Of a stretch of 64,000 bases of DNA, positions 17,488 through 26,689 are shown piece after piece. A program made the translations under genes and the position numbers. The DNA comes from JAKFWF01 sp963741505. GTDB lineage: Bacteria; Pseudomonadota; Alphaproteobacteria; Rhizobiales; Hyphomicrobiaceae. A model generated the notes under the pieces. The model ran no database searches, had not been told where the DNA came from, and saw nothing but the letters and a program-made list of their open reading frames with translations. Numbering within the stretch: position 1 is the first letter of the stretch; each line of letters starts with the position of its first letter. The stretch covers positions 62,001-126,000 of the forward strand of contig CAVUIJ010000010.1 of NCBI GenBank assembly GCA_963741505.1. Reading direction: 5' to 3'.

Positions 17488-18756
17488 TTGAGCGCTAGCG
17501 CCGACGCCACCGAACAACCACCCTCGCACCGCTTCCTCGGTGCGGTGTTGCTGTTGATGTTCGCGATGAACATGGTCGGCCGCGGGGTGACCGAAACCTT
17601 CGCCGTGTTCCTGCTGCCGGTGGAGGCGACTTTTCACGCCTCCCGCTCCGACATGCTGCTTACTTACTCTATATACAACCTTGTGTATGGACTGGCGGCG
17701 CCATTCGCCGGCCAGCTGGTCGATCGGGCGGGTCCGCGCTTGGCCTATGGCTTCGGTCTCGTTGCCCTCGGTTGCGGTTATCTGCTGGCCGGCACTGCGA
17801 CCTCGCTGCCGCTGTACTATCTGGGGGTCGGCGTGCTCGGCGGCCTCGGCGCGGCTAGTCTTGGCATGGTCGTGGCCTCGAGCATCATGAGCCGCTGGTT
17901 CGTCAACCGACTTGGGGCGGTGATGTCGCTGCCTTACGCCGCGCTTGGTGCCGGCATGCTGATCATTCCGCCGGCGACGCAACTGCTGATCGAGCGTCTG
18001 GGCTGGCATGAGGCCTACCGCGTACTCGGCAGCTTCGTGCTGCTGCTGCTGCCGCTGCTGCTGATGCTGCCGCTCGGCCGGATCGGTGCCGGTTCGGCGG
18101 CTTGGAAGGCCTCGCGCGCGGCCGCCGACAACGGCGGCATCCATGGCTGGACTCTGCGCAATGCGGTGGCCACACGCGCATTCTGGGGCCTGTTCGGGGC
18201 CTATTTCGCAACCTCCGTCGCGTCCTACGCGGTGGCGCCGCAGATGGTCGCCTACCTGGTCGAGCAGGGCTACGACCGGCTGCTGGCAGCCGGCGCCTTC
18301 GGCATGACGGGCGCCTGCTCGGTGGTCGGCATCATTTCCATGGGGGCAATCTCCGATCGCATCGGCCGGCGCCGCGCGGCGCTGATTTCATATGCGATAT
18401 CGATCGCCGGCGTGCTGGCGCTGATCACGGTGGTGCCGCTTGCCGCGTTCTGGCCGGTGTACCTGTTCATCTTACTGTTCGGACTGATGCAGGGGGTACG
18501 CGGACCGATCATCCTGGCGCTGGTCGCGACCGTATTCCGGGGTGGCGCGGTCGGCAGCATATTTGGCGCGCTGACGCTGGCGCCCGGTATCGGTGCGGCG
18601 GTGGGGTCGTGGGGCTCTGGCTACCTGCACGATTTGACCGGCGGCTATTTCGCGTCGTTTGCCCTCGGCATCGCCGGCAGCTGTATCGGCATGTTCCTGT
18701 TCTGGGCACTGCCGAGTTTGGCCGAGGATCGCGAATCAAGCCCGCGTTCAGCGTGA
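17488..18756 (+). CDS. MFS transporter
   Basis: Major facilitator superfamily permease of 422 residues with twelve hydrophobic segments, a cytoplasmic loop after helix 2 (GQLVDRAGPRLAYGFG) and a second equivalent motif (GAISDRIGRRRAALI) after helix 8. This resembles the oxalate/formate or monocarboxylate-type branches, but substrate cannot be read. The start is a TTG at 17488 preceded by GGGGAAG. It converges with the BcsS-like gene. Confidence 0.9.
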   Translation: MSASADATEQPPSHRFLGAVLLLMFAMNMVGRGVTETFAVFLLPVEATFHASRSDMLLTYSIYNLVYGLAAPFAGQLVDRAGPRLAYGFGLVALGCGYLLAGTATSLPLYYLGVGVLGGLGAASLGMVVASSIMSRWFVNRLGAVMSLPYAALGAGMLIIPPATQLLIERLGWHEAYRVLGSFVLLLLPLLLMLPLGRIGAGSAAWKASRAAADNGGIHGWTLRNAVATRAFWGLFGAYFATSVASYAVAPQMVAYLVEQGYDRLLAAGAFGMTGACSVVGIISMGAISDRIGRRRAALISYAISIAGVLALITVVPLAAFWPVYLFILLFGLMQGVRGPIILALVATVFRGGAVGSIFGALTLAPGIGAAVGSWGSGYLHDLTGGYFASFALGIAGSCIGMFLFWALPSLAEDRESSPRSA

Positions 18757-18761
18757 GCCGG

Positions 18762-19589
18762 TCAAAAGCGGAACATGACGCTTAGCGCCATCCAGGTTCG
18801 GTCCGTCGATGTGTCCTTGAAGTCGAAGCGCTGGCCACTGACGCCGGCGGCAAGTGCGACCTCGCCGCCCGACCAGTCGTAGCGGGCGAACAGGCCGCTG
18901 CGGGCCAGGTCGCCGCTGATGTTGCCGAGGAGCGCTTCCTCGAACCCGATGGAAAGCTGGGGCAAGACGCGATAGCCGAGCCGGGCCCGTGCAGAATAGG
19001 TTTCATGCGCCTGGGTCCAGCTGCCGTCGAGGGCGAGCCAGATTGCCGGCGTGAGATTGGTCCAGGTCTCGACCACCGCCTTGAAACCGAGGTCGCGGCC
19101 GCTGTTGCGGTTGCAGATGTCGAGTGGGGTCAGCTCCTGCTGATCCATCGCCAGGCCGGCGAAGGCCTTGATCGTGGTATTGCCGATGCCGAGCTGATAA
19201 CCGGCGAGGATATCGGCGAACGTGACCCGGCCATTGATGACCTTGGTGCGGCCATCGCCGAAGCCGTAACGGCAATCACCGCGAGCGGGCGGCAACGTAT
19301 CGTACCGGTACTTGCCGTAACCGCTGCCCAACCGCAGCCGCACACCGTCGGCGTCGAGGCCGCCGAGCGGGGCAATCGTCGCGCTGCTGTAGAGCGCCCA
19401 GCTCAACGGCGTGACGGTAGCGCCGACTGCGATCTCGCGCCAGGGAGCGGCGACGCCGGCCGGCTCGACGGTCGCGACTGCGTCCGCTGCGATCGCGACG
19501 CACGGAACCGCCAATAGGGTGCCAACCCAGGCGACGACAAACCGGAGCGAGTACGCACGACGCCACACGATACGATCCCCCGCAAACAT
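18762..19589 (-). CDS. BcsS-like outer-membrane beta-barrel protein
   Basis: 275 residues with a cleavable N-terminal hydrophobic leader (LRFVVAWVGTLLAVPCVAIAADA), then a barrel-like mature part with alternating aromatic and glycine residues, beginning around WALYSSATIAPLGGLDADGVRLR and ending in Phe (LSVMFRF), as outer-membrane proteins do. This matches my memory of the cellulose biosynthesis protein BcsS family of Rhizobiales. No bcsA/B/C genes lie in the window, so it would be an orphan. A Cys pair (GDCRYG, DICNRN) may form a disulfide. Confidence 0.65.
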   Translation of the reverse strand: MFAGDRIVWRRAYSLRFVVAWVGTLLAVPCVAIAADAVATVEPAGVAAPWREIAVGATVTPLSWALYSSATIAPLGGLDADGVRLRLGSGYGKYRYDTLPPARGDCRYGFGDGRTKVINGRVTFADILAGYQLGIGNTTIKAFAGLAMDQQELTPLDICNRNSGRDLGFKAVVETWTNLTPAIWLALDGSWTQAHETYSARARLGYRVLPQLSIGFEEALLGNISGDLARSGLFARYDWSGGEVALAAGVSGQRFDFKDTSTDRTWMALSVMFRF

Positions 19590-20069
19590 GCGAGCAGTAA
19601 TTCACAGTATCGTGCCTGCAGATGTTCTGGACCAGGTAGACGCCTAGGCGCCAAACATTGAAAAAAGAGCAGGTCACCAAGAATTACTACCTTTAATTAA
19701 AGTAACACCCAATCAGCAACCGAAGATTGTTCTTCGCAGGTCGATGCCGATCGCCGGCCAGGACCGCCACCGCCGCCGATCGGCGGCAGGTGCGCGCGGC
19801 CGTGCTCGAGCGCTGGTAAAGTCGCTGATGTTGATCTGTCTCAAGCCAAGCGCGCTGAGAAGCCCTATGAATAACCAACTGCGCATGCACGAAATTGGTT
19901 TGCTACCGTCTTATTTATGGTAAATGGCTTTACGCGGTGTAGAGTATTGCACTGCAGTAGAAGCCGTAAGCCAATTGGTGCGAAAGCGGAGCAGCCTCCA
20001 GCGTCGGAGTGCGGTATCTCCAGGACGGCGGGCTCCTCGTAGTAACGTTGCGTCACAGGAGAATTGGCA
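19590..20069. other. Intergenic region before phasin gene
   Basis: The left part (about 19640-19720) is markedly AT-richer than its surroundings and has the palindrome CTTTAATTAAAG (about 19690-19701). At 19948-19956 lies the palindrome TGCACTGCA, about 115 bp before the phasin ATG. TGC-type palindromes are bound by PhaR repressors in some phasin promoters, which is only a suggestion here. I see no credible gene in this stretch. Confidence 0.45.
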
Positions 20070-20627
20070 ATGCAGGATGGACACGAGCCGAAGAGCGTAT
20101 GGCCGATGATGGCGCCGTTCATGGCCTGGTCGCCACAAGTCTGGTTGGGCGCGCTATTCGGCTGCAGCGAAGACAAGGCCACCAATGGGGTATCGGCCCA
20201 GCCTAAACCGGCCGAGGCGGTTGAGGCGGCGATGCACAGCGCGATGCAGGGCAGCCATGGCCTGATCAAGGCCGGCACGCAGACCGGCGCCGAAGTCATG
20301 GCCCTGGCGAGCCGCCGGTCGCAGGCGCTGGTTGCTCTCGCGGGCGAGGTCGGCAAGTGTCGTGCGCCGCAGGATCTGATGGCGCTGCAGATGCAGTTCT
20401 GGCAGACCGCGTTCCAACAGAGCACCGAGGCCAGCCGCCGCATCGCTGCCGCCTGGAGCAGCGTGTTGCCGATTGCTGGTGCGCTAGCGGATGCCGGACA
20501 GGCTCAGACTGCGTCAGCAGGCATCTCGCCGCCACGCGACCGCATTACCTTCACCGAGCCGAAGGATGCAGGCATCGCCGCGCCGTCGCCAACACGGACC
20601 CAGGGCGACCGCCGCACCGCCGCGTGA
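20070..20627 (+). CDS. Phasin family protein
   Basis: 185-residue protein with the phasin-type helical core (AMHSAMQGSHGLIKAGTQTGAEVMALASRRSQALVALAGEV...LMALQMQFWQTAFQQSTEASRRIA). Phasins coat polyhydroxyalkanoate granules or act as membrane-associated stress proteins. The C-terminal tail (about 50 residues) is Pro- and Ala-rich and looks disordered. ATG 20070 is preceded by AGGAG at 8 bp, which decides the start over the upstream TTG. It stands alone between a long regulatory spacer and a repeat element. Confidence 0.82.
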   Translation: MQDGHEPKSVWPMMAPFMAWSPQVWLGALFGCSEDKATNGVSAQPKPAEAVEAAMHSAMQGSHGLIKAGTQTGAEVMALASRRSQALVALAGEVGKCRAPQDLMALQMQFWQTAFQQSTEASRRIAAAWSSVLPIAGALADAGQAQTASAGISPPRDRITFTEPKDAGIAAPSPTRTQGDRRTAA

Positions 20628-20663
20628 TCGCCGCGACATACATGCGCAAATGATGCGCCCGGT

Positions 20664-20935
20664 CTAGTACCCGGAATCACAAATGGCTGGTACACCTGAT
20701 CGTGAAACCACGAGTCGATCCGGCAGGAGGGCGCCGAAGGCCGTAGCCTGAGCTACGGACGAGGCGTCCGACGCCCCGGGCGACCGTGGGCCGCGACCCT
20801 ACGGGCGATCGCGGATGATCGCCGGTGGCGTCGCGACCCTTGTCCGATGCGTAGGCATCGGCCTGCGCGTCGCTCCTGGCCGGCGAGCATCCTCGATCGT
20901 CATGTGTGCCAGCCATTTGTGATTCCGGGTACTAG
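20664..20935. repeat. 272-bp CTAG-bounded inverted-repeat element, copy 1
   Basis: Both ends carry CTAG followed by an inverted repeat of about 32 bp with a single mismatch (left end begins CTAGTACCCGGAATCACAAA). Internal hairpins include CCGTAGC/GCTACGG and CGATGC/GCATCG. It is homologous, in opposite orientation, to the element at 32026-32297, which has exactly the same length. There is no transposase gene and no conserved reading frame, so it is MITE-like or a structured RNA/DNA element. Its right end stops 9 bp before the rhodanese gene start. Confidence 0.88.
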
Positions 20936-20944
20936 TGCTATCGA

Positions 20945-21484
20945 ATGCTGGGCGTGATCACCTACCGGACGCTGTTGTGGCTCGCAGGACTTGGCCCGTG
21001 GGTATTGCCGGCGCACGGCGACAATCCACTACGTCTTGTCGAGCAGCACGTGGCTGCGCGCTTCCCGGCGCTGCGACAGATTTCGCCCGCCGAGCTCGCG
21101 GCGTTATGCGCGGGGCCTGAGGCCGGCGCGCTCCCGGTCATCTTCGATGTACGGACGCTTCCCGAGTTCGATGTCAGCCACATCCCAGACGCCATCCATC
21201 TCGAGCCGGCAAGCGACGCGAACGTATTCCTTTCCCGCTACGGCGCGCTGATCGGCGGGCGCGATGTCGTGCTCTACTGCTCGGTCGGAATGAGAAGCAG
21301 CCGACTGGCAAGGCGTCTGCAGGTTGCCTTCGAGGCATGCGGCCCAGCCAGCGTCGCCAATCTGAGCGGCGGCGTTTTCCGCTGGGCGAACGAAGGCCAC
21401 ACGCTTGCCACTCGGCACGGTGAGACCCGCGCGGTACATCCCTATAACCGCTTCTGGGCACGGTTCCGGTGCGCGGGTGAGTAG
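20945..21484 (+). CDS. Rhodanese-like domain protein
   Basis: 179 residues. After a hydrophobic N-terminus (LLWLAGLGPWVLPAHG) that may be an export signal or anchor, a single rhodanese domain runs from about residue 45 to 160 with VIFDVRTLPEFDVSHIPDAIHL and the active-site loop YCSVGMRSS (catalytic Cys present). The likely role is sulfur transfer or sulfide/thiosulfate handling, perhaps outside the cytoplasm. The ATG at 20945 lies directly after the right end of the 272-bp element, so its leader is partly element-derived. Confidence 0.85.
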   Translation: MLGVITYRTLLWLAGLGPWVLPAHGDNPLRLVEQHVAARFPALRQISPAELAALCAGPEAGALPVIFDVRTLPEFDVSHIPDAIHLEPASDANVFLSRYGALIGGRDVVLYCSVGMRSSRLARRLQVAFEACGPASVANLSGGVFRWANEGHTLATRHGETRAVHPYNRFWARFRCAGE

Positions 21485-21591
21485 CTGAGCGCAGACCCAA
21501 CCGACGCAGCGCGCCAACTCCCGCCCCGGTCACTACCTAGGCCATCGCGGCCCACAAGTTCACGTATTGTTCTTGACGGGAGGAACGCGTG

Positions 21592-21879
21592 ATGGATGTC
21601 AGTGCCGAGATCGATGACCTCAAGCGCCGCGTCGGCGACCTGGAAGGGGCCATGAATGTCTTGTCCGCTCGCTTCGGCACCATTCAGCCGGAGTTGTCGG
21701 CGATGCAGCGGGAAAGCAGTGAAGGCTGCAATCGCATCGGCGTCATGCTCGATCGCATGCTGCTGCGGCTCGATACCATGAACACGCAGATATGGAGCCT
21801 GCGCGACGACCTGCCGAAGCTGGTCGGCGAGGTCGTCGTCAGTGCTCAGCCATCACCGGCGCGCGAAGATATTGGCTGA
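21592..21879 (+). CDS. Small coiled-coil hypothetical protein
   Basis: 95 residues with heptad-like spacing (EIDDLKRRVGDLEGAMNVLSARFGTI ... MLLRLDTMNTQIWSLRDDL), so probably a coiled coil. A GTG at 21589 is one codon upstream of the ATG; GGGAGG lies at a proper distance from both. I recognise no family. It is followed by a convergent gene for a secreted peptide. Confidence 0.55.
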   Translation: MDVSAEIDDLKRRVGDLEGAMNVLSARFGTIQPELSAMQRESSEGCNRIGVMLDRMLLRLDTMNTQIWSLRDDLPKLVGEVVVSAQPSPAREDIG

Positions 21880-21904
21880 ACGGTTGGTCTGCACGGCTCC
21901 CGCA

Positions 21905-22219
21905 TCACCAACCGCGACATTCGCGATAACGGCGCCACCAGTAGCGACTGCCGGTATTGATCGCGCGCCGCTTCAGCCAGTAGCAGTCATTGTAATAGTA
22001 GAAGGGACTCGCGTAGCTGTAAGCATAGATCGGCGCAAAGTGGTGGCGACGAAAATATTGTGGCCGAAAATGTTGCGGCCGGAAATGTTGCGGCCGGAAA
22101 TGCACCGGGCCTTGCCTGTGCACGCTAACGCCGCGGCTGCGGGCCTCCGCTGTCGGTTGCGGCAGCGCGATCGCTATCGTGCCGGCGGCGAGCGCCATCA
22201 ATGCCAGTTTCTTTATCAT
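21905..22219 (-). CDS. Small secreted basic protein with HFRPQ repeats
   Basis: 104 residues starting MIKKLALMALAAGTIAIALPQPTAEA, a clear Sec-type signal peptide. The mature part has three tandem HFRPQ/YFRRH-type pentads followed by a Tyr-rich segment and a C-terminal CYWLKRRAINTGSRYWWRRY element ending in Cys-Arg-Gly-Trp. Similar short exported proteins are common in Rhizobiales and of unknown role. The frame also opens upstream at 22246, but the signal peptide sets the start at 22219. Confidence 0.65.
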   Translation of the reverse strand: MIKKLALMALAAGTIAIALPQPTAEARSRGVSVHRQGPVHFRPQHFRPQHFRPQYFRRHHFAPIYAYSYASPFYYYNDCYWLKRRAINTGSRYWWRRYRECRGW

Positions 22220-22406
22220 GTTGGCTCCTCTCGCTTTACCCACCACGCCGAGCTGGGGGTGACTTCATCGTTTCAATAACGAAATGAGCGCAGAAAACCC
22301 GTCGCGGCCTTCGAGACCTTGCATCGCGCGCCGGAATGTCGGAATCCTCTTCGCGACAACATAACTCGCGGCACTCCGCCGCCCGAGCCGCCGAGGACCG
22401 AATGCC

Positions 22407-23621
22407 ATGCAAGACAAAGCTCCAGCCGCCCATAAGTCGTCGAAGTCGCAATTTGCCTGGGACGACGCCTTCCTGCTCGAGGACCAACTCTCCGACGACG
22501 AGCGGATGATCCGCGACACGGCGCGCGACTATTGCCAGTCGAAGCTGGCGCCGCGGGTGATCGAGGCCTATGCGAAAGAGCAGACCGACCGCGCGATCTT
22601 CACCGAGATGGGCGCGCTTGGCCTGCTCGGCGTCACGATGCCGGAGAAGTACGGCTGCGCCGGCGCCAATTACGTCGCCTATGGCCTGGTCGCGCGCGAG
22701 GTCGAGCGCGTCGACAGCGGCTATCGCTCGATGAATTCGGTTCAGTCGTCGCTCGTCATGCATCCGATCTACGCCTATGGTTCGGAGGCGCAGCGCATGA
22801 AATACCTGCCCCGGCTTGCCACCGGCGAGTGGGTCGGCTGCTTCGGCCTGACCGAGCCCGATGCCGGTTCCGACCCGTCGTCCATGAAGACCAAGGCCGA
22901 AAAGGTCGCAGATGGCTATCGTCTGACAGGCTCCAAGACTTGGATCTCGAACGCGCCGATCGCCGACGTGTTCGTGGTGTGGGCGAAGTCGGCTGCACAC
23001 AACGATGAGATCCGCGGCTTTGTGCTGGAAAAGGGTATGAAGGGCCTGTCGGCGCCGAAGATCGAAGGCAAGCTCTCACTTCGCGCTTCGATCACCGGCG
23101 AGGTGGTGATGGACGGTGTGGTGGTGCCTGAGGATGCGCTGCTGCCGAACGTATCTGGCCTCAAAGGCCCGTTCGGCTGCCTCAATCGCGCCCGCTACGG
23201 CATCTCCTGGGGCGCGATGGGCGCTGCCGAGGACTGCTTCTTCCGCGCCCGCCAGTACACCCTCGACCGCCGCCAGTTCGGCCGGCCGCTGGCCAACACC
23301 CAACTCGTCCAGAAGAAGCTCGCCGACATGATGACCGAGATCAGCCTCGGGTTGCAGGCCTCGCTTCGTGTCGGCCGTCTGTTTGACGAGGGCCGCGCCG
23401 CGCCGGAGATGATCTCGATCGTCAAGCGCAACAATTGCGGCAAGGCGCTCGACATCGCCCGCCAGGCACGTGACATGCACGGCGGCAATGGCATTGCCCA
23501 GGAATATCATGTGATGCGGCACTCCCAGAACCTGGAGACGGTCAACACCTATGAAGGCGCGCACGACGTGCATGCGCTGATCCTCGGCCGCGCCATCACC
23601 GGGCTGCAAGCGTTCTTCTGA
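22407..23621 (+). CDS. gcdH: Glutaryl-CoA dehydrogenase
   Basis: FAD enzyme that oxidises and decarboxylates glutaryl-CoA to crotonyl-CoA in lysine, tryptophan and aromatic (benzoyl-CoA route) catabolism. The 404-residue protein keeps the family-specific stretch SGYRSMNSVQSSLVMHPIYA, whose Arg binds the distal carboxylate, the FAD segments CFGLTEPDAGSDPSS and TWISNAPIADVF, and the catalytic Glu in VNTYEGAHDVHALILGRA. The close match to human GCDH motifs makes this firmer than a generic acyl-CoA dehydrogenase call. It is transcribed alone. Confidence 0.92.
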   Translation: MQDKAPAAHKSSKSQFAWDDAFLLEDQLSDDERMIRDTARDYCQSKLAPRVIEAYAKEQTDRAIFTEMGALGLLGVTMPEKYGCAGANYVAYGLVAREVERVDSGYRSMNSVQSSLVMHPIYAYGSEAQRMKYLPRLATGEWVGCFGLTEPDAGSDPSSMKTKAEKVADGYRLTGSKTWISNAPIADVFVVWAKSAAHNDEIRGFVLEKGMKGLSAPKIEGKLSLRASITGEVVMDGVVVPEDALLPNVSGLKGPFGCLNRARYGISWGAMGAAEDCFFRARQYTLDRRQFGRPLANTQLVQKKLADMMTEISLGLQASLRVGRLFDEGRAAPEMISIVKRNNCGKALDIARQARDMHGGNGIAQEYHVMRHSQNLETVNTYEGAHDVHALILGRAITGLQAFF

Positions 23622-23894
23622 GTTGGATTCGACTGCGCGTCCTGGTTGCGCTCCTCAGATGGCGCGCACCGCCGCCAGCCGACATGTGTCGTCCTTGACT
23701 GACCAGCATTGATCCTCCCGGCCAAGGCTGCCGCCCTGAGCAGTCCGGCACGGCAAAGCCCCGGTGCAGGCCTCGTCGTGCTTGCATCGCGCCGAAGAAA
23801 GCTTCAGCCTGAAGATAGTACGAATCAGTTCCGGATCTATTGCGGGGTTTCAAGACCTACTTGTGGACAGCTGAGACAACCTTGGGAGAACCAC

Positions 23895-24161
23895 ATGGCA
23901 CTTGAATCACTCATCGTATGGCTCGTCATCGGTGGCATCGCTGGCTGGCTCGCCAGCCAGATCATGAAAAGCGGCGGCCTGAGTATGACGGGCAACCACA
24001 TGGTCGATACCGTCATCACCGGCATTATCGGCGCGTTCATCGGCGGCTGGCTGCTCGGCGTCCTCGGCATCTCGCTCGGAGGCGGCGTCATCGGTGCCAT
24101 CATCAGTGCCCTGATCGGCGCCGTCGTCTTCATTTTCGGGCTTGGAATGATAAAACGCTGA
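23895..24161 (+). CDS. GlsB/YeaQ/YmgE-family small membrane protein
   Basis: 88 residues with three Gly-rich hydrophobic segments (LIVWLVIGGIAGWLASQIM; VITGIIGAFIGGWLLGVLGI; GGGVIGAIISALIGAVVFIFGLGMI), the hallmark of the transglycosylase-associated (GlsB/YeaQ/YmgE) stress proteins. ATG 23895 follows TTGGGAGAACC; the long open frame upstream to 23709 is not coding-like. A hairpin follows the stop. Confidence 0.88.
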   Translation: MALESLIVWLVIGGIAGWLASQIMKSGGLSMTGNHMVDTVITGIIGAFIGGWLLGVLGISLGGGVIGAIISALIGAVVFIFGLGMIKR

Positions 24162-24174
24162 CGTAGCAATCCAC

Positions 24175-24197
24175 CCTGGTGGCGACATCGCCACCGG
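24175..24197 (+). terminator. Hairpin after the GlsB-like gene
   Basis: GGTGGCGA and TCGCCACC form a perfect 8-bp stem with a two-base loop, extended by CC/GG pairs, 14 bp after the stop. No U-tract follows, so termination is inferred from position only. Confidence 0.5.
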
Positions 24198-24333
24198 GGT
24201 GTCGCCTGATATGCGACGGGGATGATTAGCCTTTGCCCTTGCCGAGGTGCTGGCCGGGGTGCGACCATCGTTCAGGGGAAAAACTGATTCACGAGCAACG
24301 CAAGCGGCGTGCGCCAGGGAGACGGCGACTGCT

Positions 24334-26646
24334 ATGGCTGGCACCGACACGCCGCATGCTGCCTCGAAGCTCGGCTTCGGGCTCGAACGCCTGGGGCTCG
24401 TGGCGCTGGACCGGCCGTGGCTGACAGCCACGTTGCTGCTGTTGCTTTCCGTCTTCGCAGTGCTCGGTCTCGGCCGCATCCAGGTCGACGACAGCCTGTC
24501 CGAGTTGTTCCGCACCAACACGCCCGAGTTCGCCAAGTACGAGGAGATCGACCGCCGCTTCCCGTCGAGTGAGTACGACGTACTCGCCGTGGTCGAAGGG
24601 CCGGGGCTGCTGTCGCGAACCGGGCTCGAAGCCTTCGGCAGGGCCGCGGTCGAACTGCAGCTCGCCGACGGCGTCAGCGGCATCGTGTCGATGCTGTCGG
24701 CGCGCGGCAAGCCCGATGCCACCGGCTACGCCGCGCCGATCGTGCCCGACGACCTGCCGGCCGACGACGCCCAGTTTGCGGCTATCGTGCAGGCGCTACG
24801 GCGGAACGAGATCGTCGCCGGCAAGTTCCTGTCCGACGACGGCACGCTCGCCATGATCGTGATGTCGCTCGACCGCGCGACCGTGCAGGGCCAGGGTGCC
24901 AAACCGGTGATCGAGGGCATCCGCGAGGCGGCCGAAAAGGCTTTCGCGCCGGCCGGGCTCGCCGTCAAGCTGACCGGTGCGCCGGTGATGCAGCTCGAGA
25001 TCCGCAATGCGGTCGAGCGCGACCGACTGGTCTACAACGGCCTCGGCTTCATTCTCGGCGCCGTGATCTCGATGGTGTTCTTTCGCCGCTTCGCCTTCAT
25101 GGTTATGGCTGTGCTGCCGCCGATCCTGGCGGTGGTGTGGTCGCTGGGCGCGCTCGGCTGGGCCGGCTTCAAGCTCAACCTGTTCCTCAACGTCATGACG
25201 CCGCTGGTCATGGTGATGGGCTTTGCCGACAGCATGCAGATGACGAGCGCGATCCGCGACCGGCTGCGCCAGGGCGACAGCCGCGAGGAGGCGCTCCGCT
25301 TCGGCGTCCAGGTGGTGGGGCCGGCCTGCGTGCTGGCGCACGGCACTGCGTTGTTGTCGTTCCTCGCACTCACGTTCTCGCCGTCCGGCCTGATCCGGGC
25401 TTTCGGCATGGCCGGTGTGCTCTCCGTGATCGTGTCCTACGTCGTCGTGATTGCGGCGCTGCCCGTGCTCGGGCGACTGCTGCTCAAGCGGCAAGGCGAA
25501 CGCGCGGGGGGGGCGGCCGCAGTCGATGGTGCCATGGACGCACTTGGCCGCTTCGTCGGCATTGTCGTCGACCGGGTGGTGCGGCACCCGGTGTTCTTCT
25601 CCCTGCTCGGCGTCGCGAGCTTTGTCGTCCTCGGCCTGATCTACCAGGGCCTCGAGCCGCGCTATCGCCTCGCCGACCAGGTGCCCGACCGCGAGCAGGC
25701 GCTGTCGGCGACGGCGGCCCTCGACAAGAAGCTCACCGGCGGCAACCCGGCGCACATCATGATCGAGTGGAAGGACGGCCGCTCGATGTACGACGCGAGC
25801 GTGCTCGCGGCGATCGCGAAAGCACATGATGCGCTCGAAAAGCAGGCCGGCGTCGGCAATGTCTGGTCGCTCGACAGTCTGCGGCGTTGGCTGGCGGAAG
25901 CCGGTGATACGCGGCTCGAGACGTTGAAGAAGTTCGTCGGCGTGCTGCCCGAGACGCTGGTGCGCCGCTTCATCGCCAAGGAGGAGACGGCGGTGCTGGT
26001 GACGGGACGGCTGCCCGATGTCGACTCGAGCCAGATCCTGCCCGTCGTCGAGAAGCTCGACCGGGCACTCGACGGCGTGCGCAAGGATTATCCAGGCCTC
26101 GAAATTTCGGTCACCGGTCTGCCGGCGATTGCCGCCCGCTCCAGCGCTCGGATGATTGGCCAGCTGAAGACCAGTCTTTTCGCCGAAGTGATTTTCGTGT
26201 CGATCCTGCTCGGCCTCGCGTTTCGCTCGGTGGGCGTGATGATCCTCAGTCTGCTGCCGGGCCTGTTCCCGGTGGTGACGTCGGGTGCGCTGCTGCGCTT
26301 CACCGACGGCGGCCTCGAGTTCGCCAGCGTCGTCGCCTTGGTGGTGATCTTCGGCCTTGGCATCGACAGCCTGATCCACTTCCTCAACCGGCTGCGGCGC
26401 GAGGAGCGCCCCGGCGAAAACCCGGCGCTCGCCATTCGCCGCGCCCGCGTGCTGGTCGGCCCGGCGATCATCCTGACGACCATCGTGCTGGTGCTCGGCC
26501 TCGGCGTGACCGTGTTTTCCGACCTGCCGTCGCTGCGCCTGTTCGGCCGGGTCTGCGCGGTGACGCTGGCGGCTTCCCTGATCGGCGACCTGGTGTTCCT
26601 GCCGGCGACGATCATGCTGTGGCAAAGGTGGAGCCGGGGCCGCTAG
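24334..26646 (+). CDS. MMPL/RND-family exporter
   Basis: 770-residue membrane protein with the twofold RND-like build of MMPL proteins: an N-terminal helix, a large periplasmic loop, five clustered helices (VYNGLGFILGAVISMVFF, MAVLPPILAVVWSLGALG, NVMTPLVMVMGFADSMQM, and so on), then the same pattern repeated (FAEVIFVSILLGLAFRSVGVMI, VVALVVIFGLGIDSLIHFLNRLR). Families of this type export lipids, hopanoids or hydrophobic small molecules. No outer-membrane or adaptor gene is adjacent. I start at ATG 24334 (MAGTDTPH); the frame is open from 24247. Confidence 0.85.
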   Translation: MAGTDTPHAASKLGFGLERLGLVALDRPWLTATLLLLLSVFAVLGLGRIQVDDSLSELFRTNTPEFAKYEEIDRRFPSSEYDVLAVVEGPGLLSRTGLEAFGRAAVELQLADGVSGIVSMLSARGKPDATGYAAPIVPDDLPADDAQFAAIVQALRRNEIVAGKFLSDDGTLAMIVMSLDRATVQGQGAKPVIEGIREAAEKAFAPAGLAVKLTGAPVMQLEIRNAVERDRLVYNGLGFILGAVISMVFFRRFAFMVMAVLPPILAVVWSLGALGWAGFKLNLFLNVMTPLVMVMGFADSMQMTSAIRDRLRQGDSREEALRFGVQVVGPACVLAHGTALLSFLALTFSPSGLIRAFGMAGVLSVIVSYVVVIAALPVLGRLLLKRQGERAGGAAAVDGAMDALGRFVGIVVDRVVRHPVFFSLLGVASFVVLGLIYQGLEPRYRLADQVPDREQALSATAALDKKLTGGNPAHIMIEWKDGRSMYDASVLAAIAKAHDALEKQAGVGNVWSLDSLRRWLAEAGDTRLETLKKFVGVLPETLVRRFIAKEETAVLVTGRLPDVDSSQILPVVEKLDRALDGVRKDYPGLEISVTGLPAIAARSSARMIGQLKTSLFAEVIFVSILLGLAFRSVGVMILSLLPGLFPVVTSGALLRFTDGGLEFASVVALVVIFGLGIDSLIHFLNRLRREERPGENPALAIRRARVLVGPAIILTTIVLVLGLGVTVFSDLPSLRLFGRVCAVTLAASLIGDLVFLPATIMLWQRWSRGR

Positions 26647-26689
26647 AGTCCCAGCCATATTGGAATCGAGGCTCCCTCATCCCCACCGC

